NCBI GenBank assembly: GCA_041671505.1
Contig: JBAZBK010000002.1
Span: 327,603-391,602 of the forward strand
Length of the DNA stretch: 64,000 nt
DNA from: JACPDH01 sp041671505
GTDB lineage: Bacteria > Acidobacteriota > Thermoanaerobaculia > Gp7-AA8
Reading direction: 5' to 3'
Shown here: one piece after another, positions 9,167-18,160 of the stretch
Position numbering within the stretch: position 1 is the first letter of the stretch
Layout: each line of letters begins with the position of its first letter
The notes under the pieces: model-generated
Told to the model about the DNA's origin: nothing
Seen by the model: the letters and a program-made list of their open reading frames with translations, nothing else
Databases searched by the model: none
Program-made: the position numbers and the translations under genes

Positions 9167-10081
9167 ATGACCATGCACAGGAAAACACTCAACGCCCCGG
9201 TCGCCATCGAAGGGATCGGCCTCCACTCCGGAATCTACACCCGCGTCGAGCTCCGCCCCGCGCCGGCCGGTTCGGGAATCGCGTTCGTCCGCGCGGACCT
9301 CGACGGTCTTCGCATCCCTGCGCTTCAGTCGAGCACGACTGCTCTCGACTACGCGACCTCCGTCGGCCGTGACGACGTATCCGTCGGCACCATCGAGCAT
9401 CTTCTCGCAGCGATCGTCGCCGCCGGCCTAACCGACCTCGACATCGTCGTCGACGGCGCCGAAGTTCCCATCGTCGACGGCAGCGCGCTCCCCTTCATCC
9501 ACCTCATCGAAGCCGCGGGCGTCCGCGAGCTCGACGCCACGATCGAGCCGATCCGCGTCCGCGAAGCGATCGAAGTCCGCGACGGCGACAAGTTCGTCCG
9601 CATCGAGCCGACCCGCTCGAATACCCTGCAAATCCGCTACAACGTCGACTTCGCCCACCCCGCGATCGGCAAGCAGTCGATGAAGCTCGAGCTCAACGCC
9701 GAGAGCTTCGCGAAGAAGGTCGCCGGCGCACGCACGTTCGGATTCCTCCGCGACGTCGAGAAGATGCGCGCGGCCGGTCTTGCCCGCGGCGGCTCGGTCG
9801 AGAACTGCATCGTCCTCGACGATCATCGCGTCATCAACGGCGCGCTCCGGTACAGCGACGAATTCGTCCGCCACAAGGTGCTCGACCTGGTCGGCGACCT
9901 CGCGCTCCTCGGCCGCCCGCTCATCGGCGAGATCAGCGCGTCGCGCGCCGGTCACGCGCTCCACTCGCGCTTCGTTGCCGCGGTGCTCGAGAAGGCCGCA
10001 GTCTGGAGCAGCGATCAGCGCGACGAGCGCACCGACTCCGCCTCCGCGGGTCTCTACGCGACCGCCAACCGCCAGGAGTAA
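9167..10081 (+). CDS. lpxC: UDP-3-O-acyl-N-acetylglucosamine deacetylase
   Basis: LpxC carries out the first committed step of lipid A synthesis, a zinc-dependent deacetylation in the cytoplasm. The 304-residue product shows IEGIGLHSG near the N terminus, SVGTIEHLLAA with the zinc-site His, the family-typical VDGAEVPIVDGSALPF, and FVRHKVLDLVGDLALLG with another conserved His/Asp pair. I chose the ATG at 9167 because GAAGG lies seven bases before it; an ATG two codons later is possible. The gene implies an LPS-bearing outer membrane. Confidence 0.96.
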   Translation: MTMHRKTLNAPVAIEGIGLHSGIYTRVELRPAPAGSGIAFVRADLDGLRIPALQSSTTALDYATSVGRDDVSVGTIEHLLAAIVAAGLTDLDIVVDGAEVPIVDGSALPFIHLIEAAGVRELDATIEPIRVREAIEVRDGDKFVRIEPTRSNTLQIRYNVDFAHPAIGKQSMKLELNAESFAKKVAGARTFGFLRDVEKMRAAGLARGGSVENCIVLDDHRVINGALRYSDEFVRHKVLDLVGDLALLGRPLIGEISASRAGHALHSRFVAAVLEKAAVWSSDQRDERTDSASAGLYATANRQE

Positions 10082-10133
10082 GACCATCAAATCGCCGTGT
10101 TCGCCGGGCGCCGACTGTGGTAAAAACGCCACA

Positions 10134-10679
10134 GTGGCTCGGCGAATCTGGTTTTTCGCGCTCGTTCTGCTGTTTGCGGAGCTTTCCTCTGCCGCAGAGC
10201 CGAAAATTTCGAAGCTCTCCGCATCGGAGAAGGACGGGAAGATCTCGGTCGCCTTCGAGCTGACGGGAGCGTTCGAGAGCGATCAGCTCAATCAGGCGCT
10301 CGAGAGCGGACTTCCGACGGGCTTCACCTACCACGTCGAGCTCGAGCGCTACCGGCCGAACTGGTTCGACTCCACCGTCGCGAAAGCGCGGATCGAGGTC
10401 ATCTGCACCTACGACTCCCGCACCCGCGAGTACCTCGTGAACTACCGGCGCGACGGCAAGCTCGTCCGTTCCGAAACGCTGAACGACCCCGTCGAGCTGC
10501 GGCGGAGGATGGCGCTCATCGTCGAGCCGGAGCTCTTCTCGAGCGGAGCGTGGAAGCCGTACAAGCTCCGCGTCCGCGTTCGCGCCGACCTGATGCGCGA
10601 GTTCCTCCTCAACATGATCCCGTGGGACGTGTCGACGGAGTGGGGTGAGACGCGGGTGAGGACGCCGCGGTCGAAATGA
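10134..10679 (+). CDS. DUF4390 domain protein, secreted or membrane-anchored
   Basis: A 181-residue protein begins at GTG 10134 with a clear signal sequence (ARRIWFFALVLLFAELSSAAEP). The mature part resembles DUF4390: a beta-rich region with FTYHVELER and YDSRTREYLVNYRRDG, then RRRMALIVEPELFS. Its function is unknown. It overlaps the sensor kinase start by four bases (ATGA). DUF4390 genes are commonly found directly before NtrY-like kinases, which suggests it supplies an envelope signal or partner to that sensor. Confidence 0.75.
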   Translation: MARRIWFFALVLLFAELSSAAEPKISKLSASEKDGKISVAFELTGAFESDQLNQALESGLPTGFTYHVELERYRPNWFDSTVAKARIEVICTYDSRTREYLVNYRRDGKLVRSETLNDPVELRRRMALIVEPELFSSGAWKPYKLRVRVRADLMREFLLNMIPWDVSTEWGETRVRTPRSK

Positions 10680-12829
10680 AGGCGTCGACGATCCTCGACT
10701 ACCGGAAGGATCCGCGCTTCGTCATCACGGTTCCGCTGGTTCTCTTCCTCGCGACGAGTCTCGTCTATTACCTGATGCTCCGCGCGCGGGAGCTCTCTCC
10801 CGAAGCGCTGACGAGCCGGTTGCTACTGTTCGCCCTCTGGAACATCAACGTCATCCTGATCATCGGCATCCTCTTCGTTCTGACGCGCAACGTCATCAAA
10901 CTGATCCTCGAGCGGCAGCGCGGCGTGGCGGGCTCGCGCTTCCGGACGAAGCTCGTCCTCACCTATCTGGCGACGGCGCTCGTGCCGATCGGACTCCTCT
11001 TCTTCGTCGCGACCGACCTTCTGCGCGTATCGATCGATCGCTGGTTCAACACGCCCGTTCGCACGATCCTGACGAACGGCGAGGCGATCGCCGAGCAGCT
11101 GCAGACCGAAGCGATCGAGCGGAGCGGCCGCGCCGCCGCAGAGGTCGAAGACGCTGTCGAGAAGGGCGGCGTGTCGCGAGTCGACGAGGCGCTCCGCCAC
11201 GTCCGTACGACGCAGGGAGTCGACGTCGCCGGTGTGTACGACGACGGGGCGGTGCTCAGCCTGCTCGCCGACCCGCGCGCCCCGGTCCATCAGATGCGCG
11301 AGCCGTCGACGCAGTTCCTCGAGAAGATTGCAGCCGACGGGGGCGCGTTCAAGATCGAAGTCACGCCCGCGGGCAAATGGATCCGCTCCGGGCGGCGCAT
11401 CGACGCCGGCGGAAAGAATCTCGTGGCCATCGCCGGGGTGTTCCTCTCGGGCGAGATCGCGCGGATGGTCGACCAGAACGTCGTCGCGCACGCGAACTTC
11501 CAGCAGCTCGATGCGCAGCGTCAGGCGCTCAAGGCGTCGCAGACCTCGATGTTCCTCACCGTCACGCTGTTCGTGCTCTTCGGCACCCTCTGGATCTCGA
11601 TCTACGTGTCGCGGCGCATCACCGGCCCGGTGCAGGCTCTCGCCGAAGGGACGCGCACGCTCGCGGGTGGCGACTACGGACACCGCATCGAGCTTCGCGG
11701 CACCGACGAGCTCGGGCAGCTCATCGAGTCGTTCAACAGCATGGCCGAGCAGCTCGAGGCGCAGCGCGACGCGGTCACCGCGTCGAACCGCGAAACCGAG
11801 GAAGTGAACCGCCGGCTCGGCGACGAGCGCGCCTACCTCTCGACCATTCTCGAGAGTGTTTCCACCGGCATCCTCGCCTGCACCGACCAGCTCGAGCTTC
11901 TCAGCATCAACCGCGCCGCGCTCAGGATTCTCCAACTCCCCGCCGAGCCCGCGCCGGGCACGCGTCTCGACGAGATCCTCGTCGGCAGCCTCCTGCCGAT
12001 CGGCGGCTATCTCCGCGAGCTCCGCAAGCGCGAGCCGCGCCCGCGCGAAGTCTCGCTCTCGCGCGGCAGCGAGATTCTCTACCTCGAGATCTCCGCCGCG
12101 CCGATGACCTCCGCCGACAAGACGATCGGATGGGTGGTCGCGATCGAAGACTCGACACAGCTGATCCAGGCGCAGAAGCTCGCAGCCTGGAGCGAGGCGG
12201 CGCGCCGCATCGCCCACGAGATCAAGAACCCGCTCACGCCGATCCGCCTCTCCGCCGACCGGATCCGGAAGAAGTTCCATTCCGGCGACGAAGGCGTCGC
12301 CACCGTCGTCGACGAGGGCTGCCGCACGATCGTCAACTCCGTCACCGAGCTGCAGAGCATGGTCGACGAGTTCTCCCGATTCGCGCGGATGCCGGCGATC
12401 CACCTCCGGATGAGCGACGTCACCGCGATTCTTCGCGAGACGGCGCAGCTCTACTCCGAGGTGAAGCCCGGGGTGACGCTCGAGGCAGACGTCGCCGACG
12501 ATCTGCGCGCCGTCGTCGATCCCGAGCAGATCCGCCGCGCGATCGTGAATCTCCTCGACAACGCCGTCGAAGCGACCGACGAGGGAGTGGTGAAGCTGCA
12601 CGCACGCCTCCGAGGCAAGATTCTGCGCATCGAAGTCTCAGACACGGGACGCGGTGTCACTGCCGCGGATCGGGAGCGGCTCTTCCTCCCCTATTACTCG
12701 ACCAAGGACAAGGGGACGGGGCTCGGTCTCGCCATCGTTCTGCGCATCGTGAAAGACCACGACGGTCGCATCACCGTTCACCCGAACCAGCCGCACGGCA
12801 CCAGGTTCGAAATCGAGATTCCCGCCTGA
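10676..12829 (+). CDS. ntrY: NtrY-like membrane sensor histidine kinase
   Basis: The 717-residue sensor has two N-terminal membrane helices and a third near residue 92-112, then a periplasmic-type region. A membrane helix near residue 295-312 leads into HAMP, followed by a PAS domain, a HisKA domain with AHEIKNPLTPIRLSADRI (a hallmark NtrY H-box), and an HATPase domain with NLLDNAVEA, DTGRGV and GTGLGLAIV. It should autophosphorylate on the H-box His and pass phosphate to the NtrX-like regulator encoded 18 bases downstream. Its start overlaps the DUF4390 stop. Nitrogen sensing is known for some NtrY proteins, but here it is only assumed from the family. Confidence 0.88.
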   Translation: MKASTILDYRKDPRFVITVPLVLFLATSLVYYLMLRARELSPEALTSRLLLFALWNINVILIIGILFVLTRNVIKLILERQRGVAGSRFRTKLVLTYLATALVPIGLLFFVATDLLRVSIDRWFNTPVRTILTNGEAIAEQLQTEAIERSGRAAAEVEDAVEKGGVSRVDEALRHVRTTQGVDVAGVYDDGAVLSLLADPRAPVHQMREPSTQFLEKIAADGGAFKIEVTPAGKWIRSGRRIDAGGKNLVAIAGVFLSGEIARMVDQNVVAHANFQQLDAQRQALKASQTSMFLTVTLFVLFGTLWISIYVSRRITGPVQALAEGTRTLAGGDYGHRIELRGTDELGQLIESFNSMAEQLEAQRDAVTASNRETEEVNRRLGDERAYLSTILESVSTGILACTDQLELLSINRAALRILQLPAEPAPGTRLDEILVGSLLPIGGYLRELRKREPRPREVSLSRGSEILYLEISAAPMTSADKTIGWVVAIEDSTQLIQAQKLAAWSEAARRIAHEIKNPLTPIRLSADRIRKKFHSGDEGVATVVDEGCRTIVNSVTELQSMVDEFSRFARMPAIHLRMSDVTAILRETAQLYSEVKPGVTLEADVADDLRAVVDPEQIRRAIVNLLDNAVEATDEGVVKLHARLRGKILRIEVSDTGRGVTAADRERLFLPYYSTKDKGTGLGLAIVLRIVKDHDGRITVHPNQPHGTRFEIEIPA

Positions 12830-12847
12830 GGAGGAGCGCAACCGGAC

Positions 12848-14200
12848 ATGGGTCGAATACTCATCGTCGATGACGAAAAGGCGATCCGCACGACGCTCTC
12901 GGCGATCCTCTCCGACGAGGGTCACGAAACATCGATGTGCGATTCGGGTGAGGAAGCGCTCGCGACGCTCGGGCGCGAGGAGTTCGATCTCGTTCTCCTC
13001 GATGTCTGGCTCCCCGGAATCGACGGGTTGACCGTGCTCGAAAAAGTTCGCGCGAACGCCGGGGCGCCTCCAGTCGTCGTCATCTCGGGGCACGGCACGG
13101 TTGACACCGCCGTGAAGGCGACGAAGCTGGGCGCCTACGATTTTCTCGAAAAGCCGCTTTCGCTCGAGCGCGTCGTCCTGACCGTGAGCCACGCCCTCGC
13201 CGAAGGCGGCCTCCGCGCCGAAGTCCGCGACCTGCGACGCCACCTCACCTTCGACGAAACGCTCATCGGCGAGAGCGACGTGATGAAGCGCCTGATGGAC
13301 AAGTTGCGCAATGCCGCCCCCTCCGCGAGCCGGGTCCTCATCTCGGGCGAGAACGGCAGCGGCAAGGAGATCGTCGCACGCTCGCTTCACCGCTTCTCGA
13401 CACGTTCCGACGCTCCGTTCGTCGACGTCAACTGCGCCGCGATCCCGGAGGAGTTGATCGAATCGGAGCTCTTCGGGCACAGGAAAGGCGCCTTCACCGG
13501 CGCGATCGACGACCGGAAGGGGAAGTTCGAGCTCGCCGACGGCGGCACGCTCTTCCTCGACGAGATCGGCGACATGAGCACGAAGACGCAGGCGAAGGTG
13601 CTGCGCGTGCTGCAGGAACAGAAGTTCCAGCGCGTCGGCGGGCAGCAGACGATCAGCGTCGACGTTCGCGTCATCGCCGCGACGAACAAGAACCTCGAGG
13701 AAGAGATCCGCGAAGGGCGCTTCCGCGAAGACCTCTATTTCCGCCTCGCCGTCATCCCGATCGTCGTCCCGCCGCTGCGCGAGCGGGGCGACGACGTCGT
13801 CCTTCTCGCCGAGCATTTCCTCCGCCGCTTTGCCGCCGAGACCGGACGCCAGCCGAAGCGCTTCTCCGACGCGGCGCGCGCGCTGCTCCTGGCTCACACG
13901 TGGCCCGGCAACGTGCGCGAGCTCCGGAACGTCACCGAGCGGCTCACCATCCTCGCGCCGGGCGAGGTGATCGAGGCGCGCGACATCGAGCTCGGGCCCG
14001 GGGGAGAGGAGCGATCGCTCTTCACCTCGAACTTCTCCCTGCGCGACGCACGCGAGGAGTTCGAGCGGCAGTTCATCCTCCGGCGACTGCGCGACTTCGG
14101 AGGAAACGTCAGCCGTACCGCCGAGGCTCTCGGTGTCGAGAGGTCGAACCTCTACAGAAAGCTCAACGCCTATGGCATCAAGGTCGAGCGGAGCGCCTGA
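12848..14200 (+). CDS. ntrX: NtrX-like sigma-54-dependent response regulator
   Basis: The 450-residue regulator has an N-terminal receiver (ILIVDDEKAIRTT; phospho-acceptor Asp in LVLLDVWLPGIDG; Lys in FLEKPLSLE). The central AAA+ domain has GENGSGKE as Walker A, the sigma-54 contact loop GAFTGA, and LFLDEIGDM as Walker B. A C-terminal Fis-type helix-turn-helix ends the protein (NVSRTAEALGVERSNLYRKL). It should activate sigma-54 promoters when phosphorylated by the adjacent kinase. GAGGAG lies about ten bases before the ATG. A strong terminator follows immediately. Confidence 0.92.
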   Translation: MGRILIVDDEKAIRTTLSAILSDEGHETSMCDSGEEALATLGREEFDLVLLDVWLPGIDGLTVLEKVRANAGAPPVVVISGHGTVDTAVKATKLGAYDFLEKPLSLERVVLTVSHALAEGGLRAEVRDLRRHLTFDETLIGESDVMKRLMDKLRNAAPSASRVLISGENGSGKEIVARSLHRFSTRSDAPFVDVNCAAIPEELIESELFGHRKGAFTGAIDDRKGKFELADGGTLFLDEIGDMSTKTQAKVLRVLQEQKFQRVGGQQTISVDVRVIAATNKNLEEEIREGRFREDLYFRLAVIPIVVPPLRERGDDVVLLAEHFLRRFAAETGRQPKRFSDAARALLLAHTWPGNVRELRNVTERLTILAPGEVIEARDIELGPGGEERSLFTSNFSLRDAREEFERQFILRRLRDFGGNVSRTAEALGVERSNLYRKLNAYGIKVERSA

Positions 14201-14208
14201 AAAACGAG

Positions 14209-14240
14209 AAGGGCCGCCGAGGCGGCCCTTCGATCATTTT
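14209..14240 (+). terminator. Terminator after ntrX (possibly bidirectional)
   Basis: AAGGGCCGCC at 14209-14218 pairs with GGCGGCCCTT at 14221-14230, and a TTTT run follows at 14237-14240. A-rich sequence at 14200-14205 gives a U-tract on the other strand, so the hairpin can also end the tRNA-Gly transcript coming from the right. Confidence 0.8.
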
Positions 14241-14244
14241 CGGT

Positions 14245-14320
<76 letters not shown>

Positions 14321-14331
14321 AAACGGCGGAC

Positions 14332-14361
14332 ATTCTGAGGCGGCTGCCATCAGCCTGTCAA
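14332..14361 (-). promoter_or_regulatory. Sigma-70-type promoter for tRNA-Gly
   Basis: On the minus strand TTGACA (14356-14361) and CAGAAT (14332-14337) are 18 bases apart, directly upstream of the tRNA. The -35 context GCGCTTGACAG is the same as at the asnB leader promoter near 53740. Confidence 0.65.
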
Positions 14362-14463
14362 GCGCAACGGGGGAAACGCACCTCCCCCGAAACCTATTCC
14401 TGTTTTTCCACCCGACCGGGCGGGTGTGGCGCATCACCGATTCAGCGCCTTTCCGATCGTAGA

Positions 14464-15855
14464 ATGTCGCCCTTTCCGATGCGCACCCATCTCCTCGTCC
14501 GTCCCCTCGTCGCACTGATTCTCGTGCTCGCTTCGAGCGCTGCAGTCGCGACCGAGCCGGCCGCCCTTCCGCGTCCCCGCGCCCTCGTCGTTTCGATCGA
14601 CGGACTCGCTCCGCGACACTACCGGGAAGCGGCCGCACGCGGCATCAGGATTCCGAACCTCATGAAGCTCATCGAGGCCGGAGCATCCGCCGACGGCGTG
14701 GTCGGGGTCCTGCCAACCCTCACCTACCCGTCGCACACGACGCTGATGACCGGCATGAAGCCGAACGAGCATGGCATCGTCTCCAACAGGATCTTCGACC
14801 CGTTCGAGAAAGCGGACGGGGCGTGGTTCTGGTTCGCGAAAGACATCCGCGTGCCAACGCTCGTCTCGGCGGCGCGAGCGAGGGGACTCCGCACCGCGAC
14901 GATCTCGTGGCCCGTCGCGATCGGCCTCGAATCCGACTTCAACATGCCGGAGTTCTGGCGCGGATCGTCGAAGCACCCCTACGACATCCGCTTCCTCGAG
15001 CAGTTCTCGACTCCTGGGCTTCTCACCGCCGTCGGCGCAGCCCGCGGCCGCGCCATGCAGGCCTTCCCCGACCAGCGCGACCCCGATCGCGTCGACGTCG
15101 CCTGCTGGGTGATCGAGCACCAGTCGCCGGAGCTCGTGATGGTCCACATCTTTGACCTCGATTTCGCCGAGCACGATTTCGGGTCGATGTCCCCGGAGGC
15201 TCTCGCCACCCTCGAGGAGAGCGACAAGCTTCTCGGGCGGCTCCTCGACGCTCTCGCAAAGGCGAAGCACCGCGACGACACGCTCGTCGCGATCGTCTCC
15301 GACCATGGCTTCGTCCCGATCTCCTGGACGGTGAGACCGAACGTATGGCTCGCCGACGCGGGGCTCGTGAAGCTCGACGCGAAGGGTCAGGTCATCGACT
15401 ACCGCGCGATCTTCCAGGCCGAAGGGGGGAGCGCCTCGCTTCAGCTTCGCGACGAAAACGACGCGGCGGCGCTGGCCATCGTCCGGGAGCTCCTCGCGCC
15501 GCGACTCGCCGACCCGGCGTACGGCATCGAGCGGATCCTCGACGCGGAAACCGTCGCCCCGCCCGGGGGCACCGGCAGGCTCGTGCTCGATGCGCGCGAA
15601 GGCTTCGAGTTCAACGGCTCGCCGCGCGGCGAATGGAAGGAGCCGTCGAGGAAGAAGGCGCATCACGGCTACGCACCGCTGCGCGATTCGATCCGTGCGG
15701 GGCTCGTCATTGCCGGTCCCGGCGTCGCGCCGGGCAACCTAGGTGTCGTCTCCATGACCTCGATCGCACCGACGATCGCGCGTCACCTCGGCATCGAGCT
15801 TTCTCCTCTCGCCGGGAAGCCGCTCGATCTCAGCGCGGTTGGGAAGATCCGATGA
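14464..15855 (+). CDS. Type I phosphodiesterase / nucleotide pyrophosphatase family protein, secreted
   Basis: The 463-residue protein starts with a signal peptide (RTHLLVRPLVALILVLASSAAVA). It belongs to the alkaline-phosphatase superfamily: VSIDGLAPRHY supplies the first metal Asp, PTLTYPSHTTLMTGMKP the nucleophile Thr, and FDLDFAEHDFG and VSDHGF further metal ligands. It should hydrolyse phosphodiester or pyrophosphate bonds outside the cytoplasm; the substrate is unknown. The ATG at 14464 is used; one five codons later (14479) is equally plausible. The stop overlaps the mntP start as ATGA, so the two are likely co-translated. Confidence 0.88.
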   Translation: MSPFPMRTHLLVRPLVALILVLASSAAVATEPAALPRPRALVVSIDGLAPRHYREAAARGIRIPNLMKLIEAGASADGVVGVLPTLTYPSHTTLMTGMKPNEHGIVSNRIFDPFEKADGAWFWFAKDIRVPTLVSAARARGLRTATISWPVAIGLESDFNMPEFWRGSSKHPYDIRFLEQFSTPGLLTAVGAARGRAMQAFPDQRDPDRVDVACWVIEHQSPELVMVHIFDLDFAEHDFGSMSPEALATLEESDKLLGRLLDALAKAKHRDDTLVAIVSDHGFVPISWTVRPNVWLADAGLVKLDAKGQVIDYRAIFQAEGGSASLQLRDENDAAALAIVRELLAPRLADPAYGIERILDAETVAPPGGTGRLVLDAREGFEFNGSPRGEWKEPSRKKAHHGYAPLRDSIRAGLVIAGPGVAPGNLGVVSMTSIAPTIARHLGIELSPLAGKPLDLSAVGKIR

Positions 15856-16415
15856 CGGTCGGCCTCCTCCTGCTCATCGCGCTCAGCGTCGCAATGGACG
15901 TCACTGCCGTGGCAGCGTCGTTCGCGCTCAAACGCTTCTCGATGCGCGACATCACCAAGCTCGCGATCACCTTCGGCTCGTTCCAGTTCGCGATGGCGTG
16001 CGCCGGCGCGCTCGGGGGCCACGCGGCCGAGCGCTATCTCGAGCGCTGGGACCACTGGATCGCCTTCGCGCTTCTCGCCTGGGTGGGCGGGAAGATGATT
16101 CACGAGGCGCTCGAAGACCACTGCGACGACATCGAGAAGATCGACCCGACCCTTCCCCTCCACACGCTCCTCGTCCTCGGCGTCGCCACGAGCCTCGACG
16201 CGCTCGCGGTCGGCGCCACGCTTCCCACGCTGGAGCTTCCGCTGGTCGCATCGGCCGCGGTGATCGGTATCGTCTCGTTCGCCATGTCGTACTTCGGCGC
16301 CTGGGCCGGGCGGCGAATCGGCGAGAAGTTCGGCTCCCGGGTCGAGATCCTGGGCGGCGCCGTCTTGATCGCCATCGGCGTCTGGACGGTCGTCGAGCAC
16401 CTGACCGGAGGATGA
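15852..16415 (+). CDS. mntP: Manganese efflux pump MntP
   Basis: The 187-residue integral membrane protein matches MntP in length and in its six hydrophobic helices. It has the paired Asp-containing motifs SVAMDVTAVAASFAL in helix 1 and TSLDALAVGATLPTL in helix 4, plus KMIHEAL. MntP exports Mn(II) and protects against manganese toxicity. The upstream yybP-ykoY riboswitch often found in other bacteria is not possible here, because the start overlaps the preceding phosphodiesterase gene. Co-expression with a metal-dependent phosphodiesterase is notable. Confidence 0.9.
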   Translation: MTVGLLLLIALSVAMDVTAVAASFALKRFSMRDITKLAITFGSFQFAMACAGALGGHAAERYLERWDHWIAFALLAWVGGKMIHEALEDHCDDIEKIDPTLPLHTLLVLGVATSLDALAVGATLPTLELPLVASAAVIGIVSFAMSYFGAWAGRRIGEKFGSRVEILGGAVLIAIGVWTVVEHLTGG

Positions 16416-16419
16416 CGCG

Positions 16420-16641
16420 ATGTCGTTTCTCGAAAAAATCCCCTATTCGTTTCTGATCGTCATGGCCCTCGTGATGGCGCTCATTCCATTCGGGCAGTCT
16501 CACCTGCTCGAGAAGACGAGGATGCTGATGGCCGGCACGCTCCGCCGGCCTCTCGACTGGTTCGATCTCGTCTTCCACGCCGCGCCGCTCCTCCTGCTTG
16601 CGGCAAAAGCGATCGCGCAGTACTCGCGAAGCGCACGCTGA
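16420..16641 (+). CDS. Small two-helix membrane protein
   Basis: The 73-residue protein starts four bases after the mntP stop, so it is likely in the same operon. It has two hydrophobic segments (about 9-24 and 49-66) around a conserved-looking loop, LEKTRMLMAGTLRRPLDWFD. Similar short proteins occur in many Gram-negative genomes, sometimes labelled as transporter-related, but I know of no proven function. Confidence 0.65.
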   Translation: MSFLEKIPYSFLIVMALVMALIPFGQSHLLEKTRMLMAGTLRRPLDWFDLVFHAAPLLLLAAKAIAQYSRSAR

Positions 16642-16780
16642 CCCTCGGAACCCTTGCCCGATTGGTGATCCAGGTCACGATTTGAGACCACGTTGCGAGT
16701 TCCAATATGGGAAATACCCGAACGCTTTCGCCCTGGCGTTCGTATAAGGGACAGCGGCTACCGATCCGGGGAGGGCAGCT

Positions 16781-17038
16781 TTGGCATTTTTCACGGCAGA
16801 TAACCTGCTTCGGCTGGCGCGGCGGCAGCAATGCCCGCTCTGCACCGGCGCGAAGACGATGGACACGGCACTGTGTCGCCGCTGCAGGCAGAAACTGCCG
16901 ACTCACATGCGCTCGAACCTCGAGGGCATCCAGCGGCGCGAGCCGTCGAACGTCGAGCGTGCAGTCAGGCAGGCCGCGCAGTACATCGATGTCCATTTCG
17001 CCTCGATCCGCCGTTTCGGCGGCGGCAAGAAACGCTGA
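16781..17038 (+). CDS. Small zinc-ribbon protein
   Basis: The 85-residue protein has CPLC near residue 18 and CRRC near residue 32, an arrangement that would bind one zinc ion, followed by a basic helical tail. The start is TTG at 16781, supported by the strong ribosome site GGGGAGGGC about six bases upstream; no ATG or GTG fits. It is monocistronic: a terminator follows at 17070. I do not recognise the family. Confidence 0.65.
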   Translation: MAFFTADNLLRLARRQQCPLCTGAKTMDTALCRRCRQKLPTHMRSNLEGIQRREPSNVERAVRQAAQYIDVHFASIRRFGGGKKR

Positions 17039-17069
17039 CCCGGGGCCGATGCTCCCGGAATTGAGAATT

Positions 17070-17100
17070 GAGAGATGGCTTCGGCCATCTCTCTTCATTT
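17070..17100 (+). terminator. Terminator after the zinc-ribbon gene
   Basis: GAGAGATGGC (17070-17079) and GCCATCTCTC (17084-17093) form a 10-bp perfect stem with a TTCG tetraloop, followed by TTCATTT. It lies 31 bases after the zinc-ribbon stop. Confidence 0.85.
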
Positions 17101-17139
17101 CGGCCCACTCTCTCGCTCGCCAGAGAAGCCCCGGTCCCT

Positions 17140-17211
17140 TCGCCTCTCGCCCCTCGCCTTTCGCCTCTCGCCTCTCGCCTCTCGCCTTTGGCCTGCTTGC
17201 TTTGGCCTGCC
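17140..17211. repeat. Degenerate heptamer repeat tract (CGCCTYT-like)
   Basis: About eight to ten imperfect tandem copies of a CTCGCCT/TCGCCTT-type heptamer run through this intergenic stretch and decay into TTGGCCTGC units. The same kind of tract recurs at 32526-32552 and 62351-62406. Confidence 0.75.
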
Positions 17212-17267
17212 TCCCCGAAACAACCAGTCCCGCTTTCCGTAAGCTAGGCTAAGTGGAGACTCGAGCC

Positions 17268-18059
17268 ATGCATAAGCCAGCCGCCATCACCGCCCTGCTC
17301 GTCCTCGTCGCGGCCACCGCGCTCGCGGACGACACACGTATCGTCCGCAAACAGGTGGAGATCCGCCCCGACGGCCGCGTCTCGCTCGAGACGTTCAAAG
17401 GAACGGTTCACGTACGAACGTGGAACCAGCCAAAGGTCGACATCGTCGCGACGATCGCCCCCGACCCCTCGGGAGACAAGCAGGACGAGCGCGTCGAGCT
17501 CACCGAAGTGCGCGTCAGCTCCTCGTCGGGCACGGTCGACATCGAGTCCGACTACAGCGAGGCGAGCCGCGTGCGCGAGGGCTTCTTCGGAACACTCTTC
17601 GGCGTGACCGGCGGCACGATGCCGTTCGTCAACTACGAGATCCAGATGCCCGCCACCGCGTCGCTCGAGATCGAGGATCACAAGTCCAACCTGACCGTCG
17701 CGGGACTCGGCGGAGAGCTGACGATCGAAACACACAAGGGAATCGCGAAGATTACGGCGCAGTCGGGTCCCGTTCACGTCGACACCCACAAGGGGACGAT
17801 CGACGTCGACTTCGCGTCGATCACCAGGCCGAGCAGCTTCGAGACGCACAAGGGAACGATCACGCTCAGGATCGCCGCCGGCGCGCGCTTCGACGTCGAC
17901 GCGGTCCTCGACGACGACGACGCCGGTTTCAATTCCGACTTTCCGATGACGATCGAGCGGAGCGGCTCCGAGGGGAGCGTCAAGGCTCACGTCAACGGCG
18001 GAGGCCCGCTGGTCCGTGTCGAAACGCACAAAGGCGCGATCAGGTTCGTCCGCAAGTGA
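17268..18059 (+). CDS. Secreted DUF4097-like beta-repeat protein
   Basis: The 263-residue protein has a signal peptide (HKPAAITALLVLVAATALA) and a right-handed beta-helix or DUF4097-like pattern of short strands. ETFKG or THKG recurs about every 20-30 residues (ETFKGTVHV, ETHKGIAKI, THKGTIDV, ETHKGTITL, ETHKGAIRF). Such proteins are thought to form elongated extracytoplasmic structures; no enzymatic motif is seen. I start at ATG 17268, with GTGGAGA about nine bases upstream; a GTG at 17253 would extend it by five residues. Confidence 0.75.
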   Translation: MHKPAAITALLVLVAATALADDTRIVRKQVEIRPDGRVSLETFKGTVHVRTWNQPKVDIVATIAPDPSGDKQDERVELTEVRVSSSSGTVDIESDYSEASRVREGFFGTLFGVTGGTMPFVNYEIQMPATASLEIEDHKSNLTVAGLGGELTIETHKGIAKITAQSGPVHVDTHKGTIDVDFASITRPSSFETHKGTITLRIAAGARFDVDAVLDDDDAGFNSDFPMTIERSGSEGSVKAHVNGGGPLVRVETHKGAIRFVRK

Positions 18060-18160
18060 CGAGCACTCTCGCTTCGGGTCGATTCGCGCGACGTTGAGCG
18101 CGTGTTAGACTCGCTCCCGTCTCTGACTGGATTCGAATTCATCGACATCGGCAGACGGGA

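Noticed and set aside
8839..9372. A 177-codon open frame upstream of and overlapping lpxC
   Set aside because: It shares the lpxC region in another frame, has no ribosome site or family motif, and its Arg-rich composition is that of a shadow frame.
17140..17211. CRISPR array
   Set aside because: Units are only 7 bases, degenerate and contiguous, with no spacers and no cas genes.
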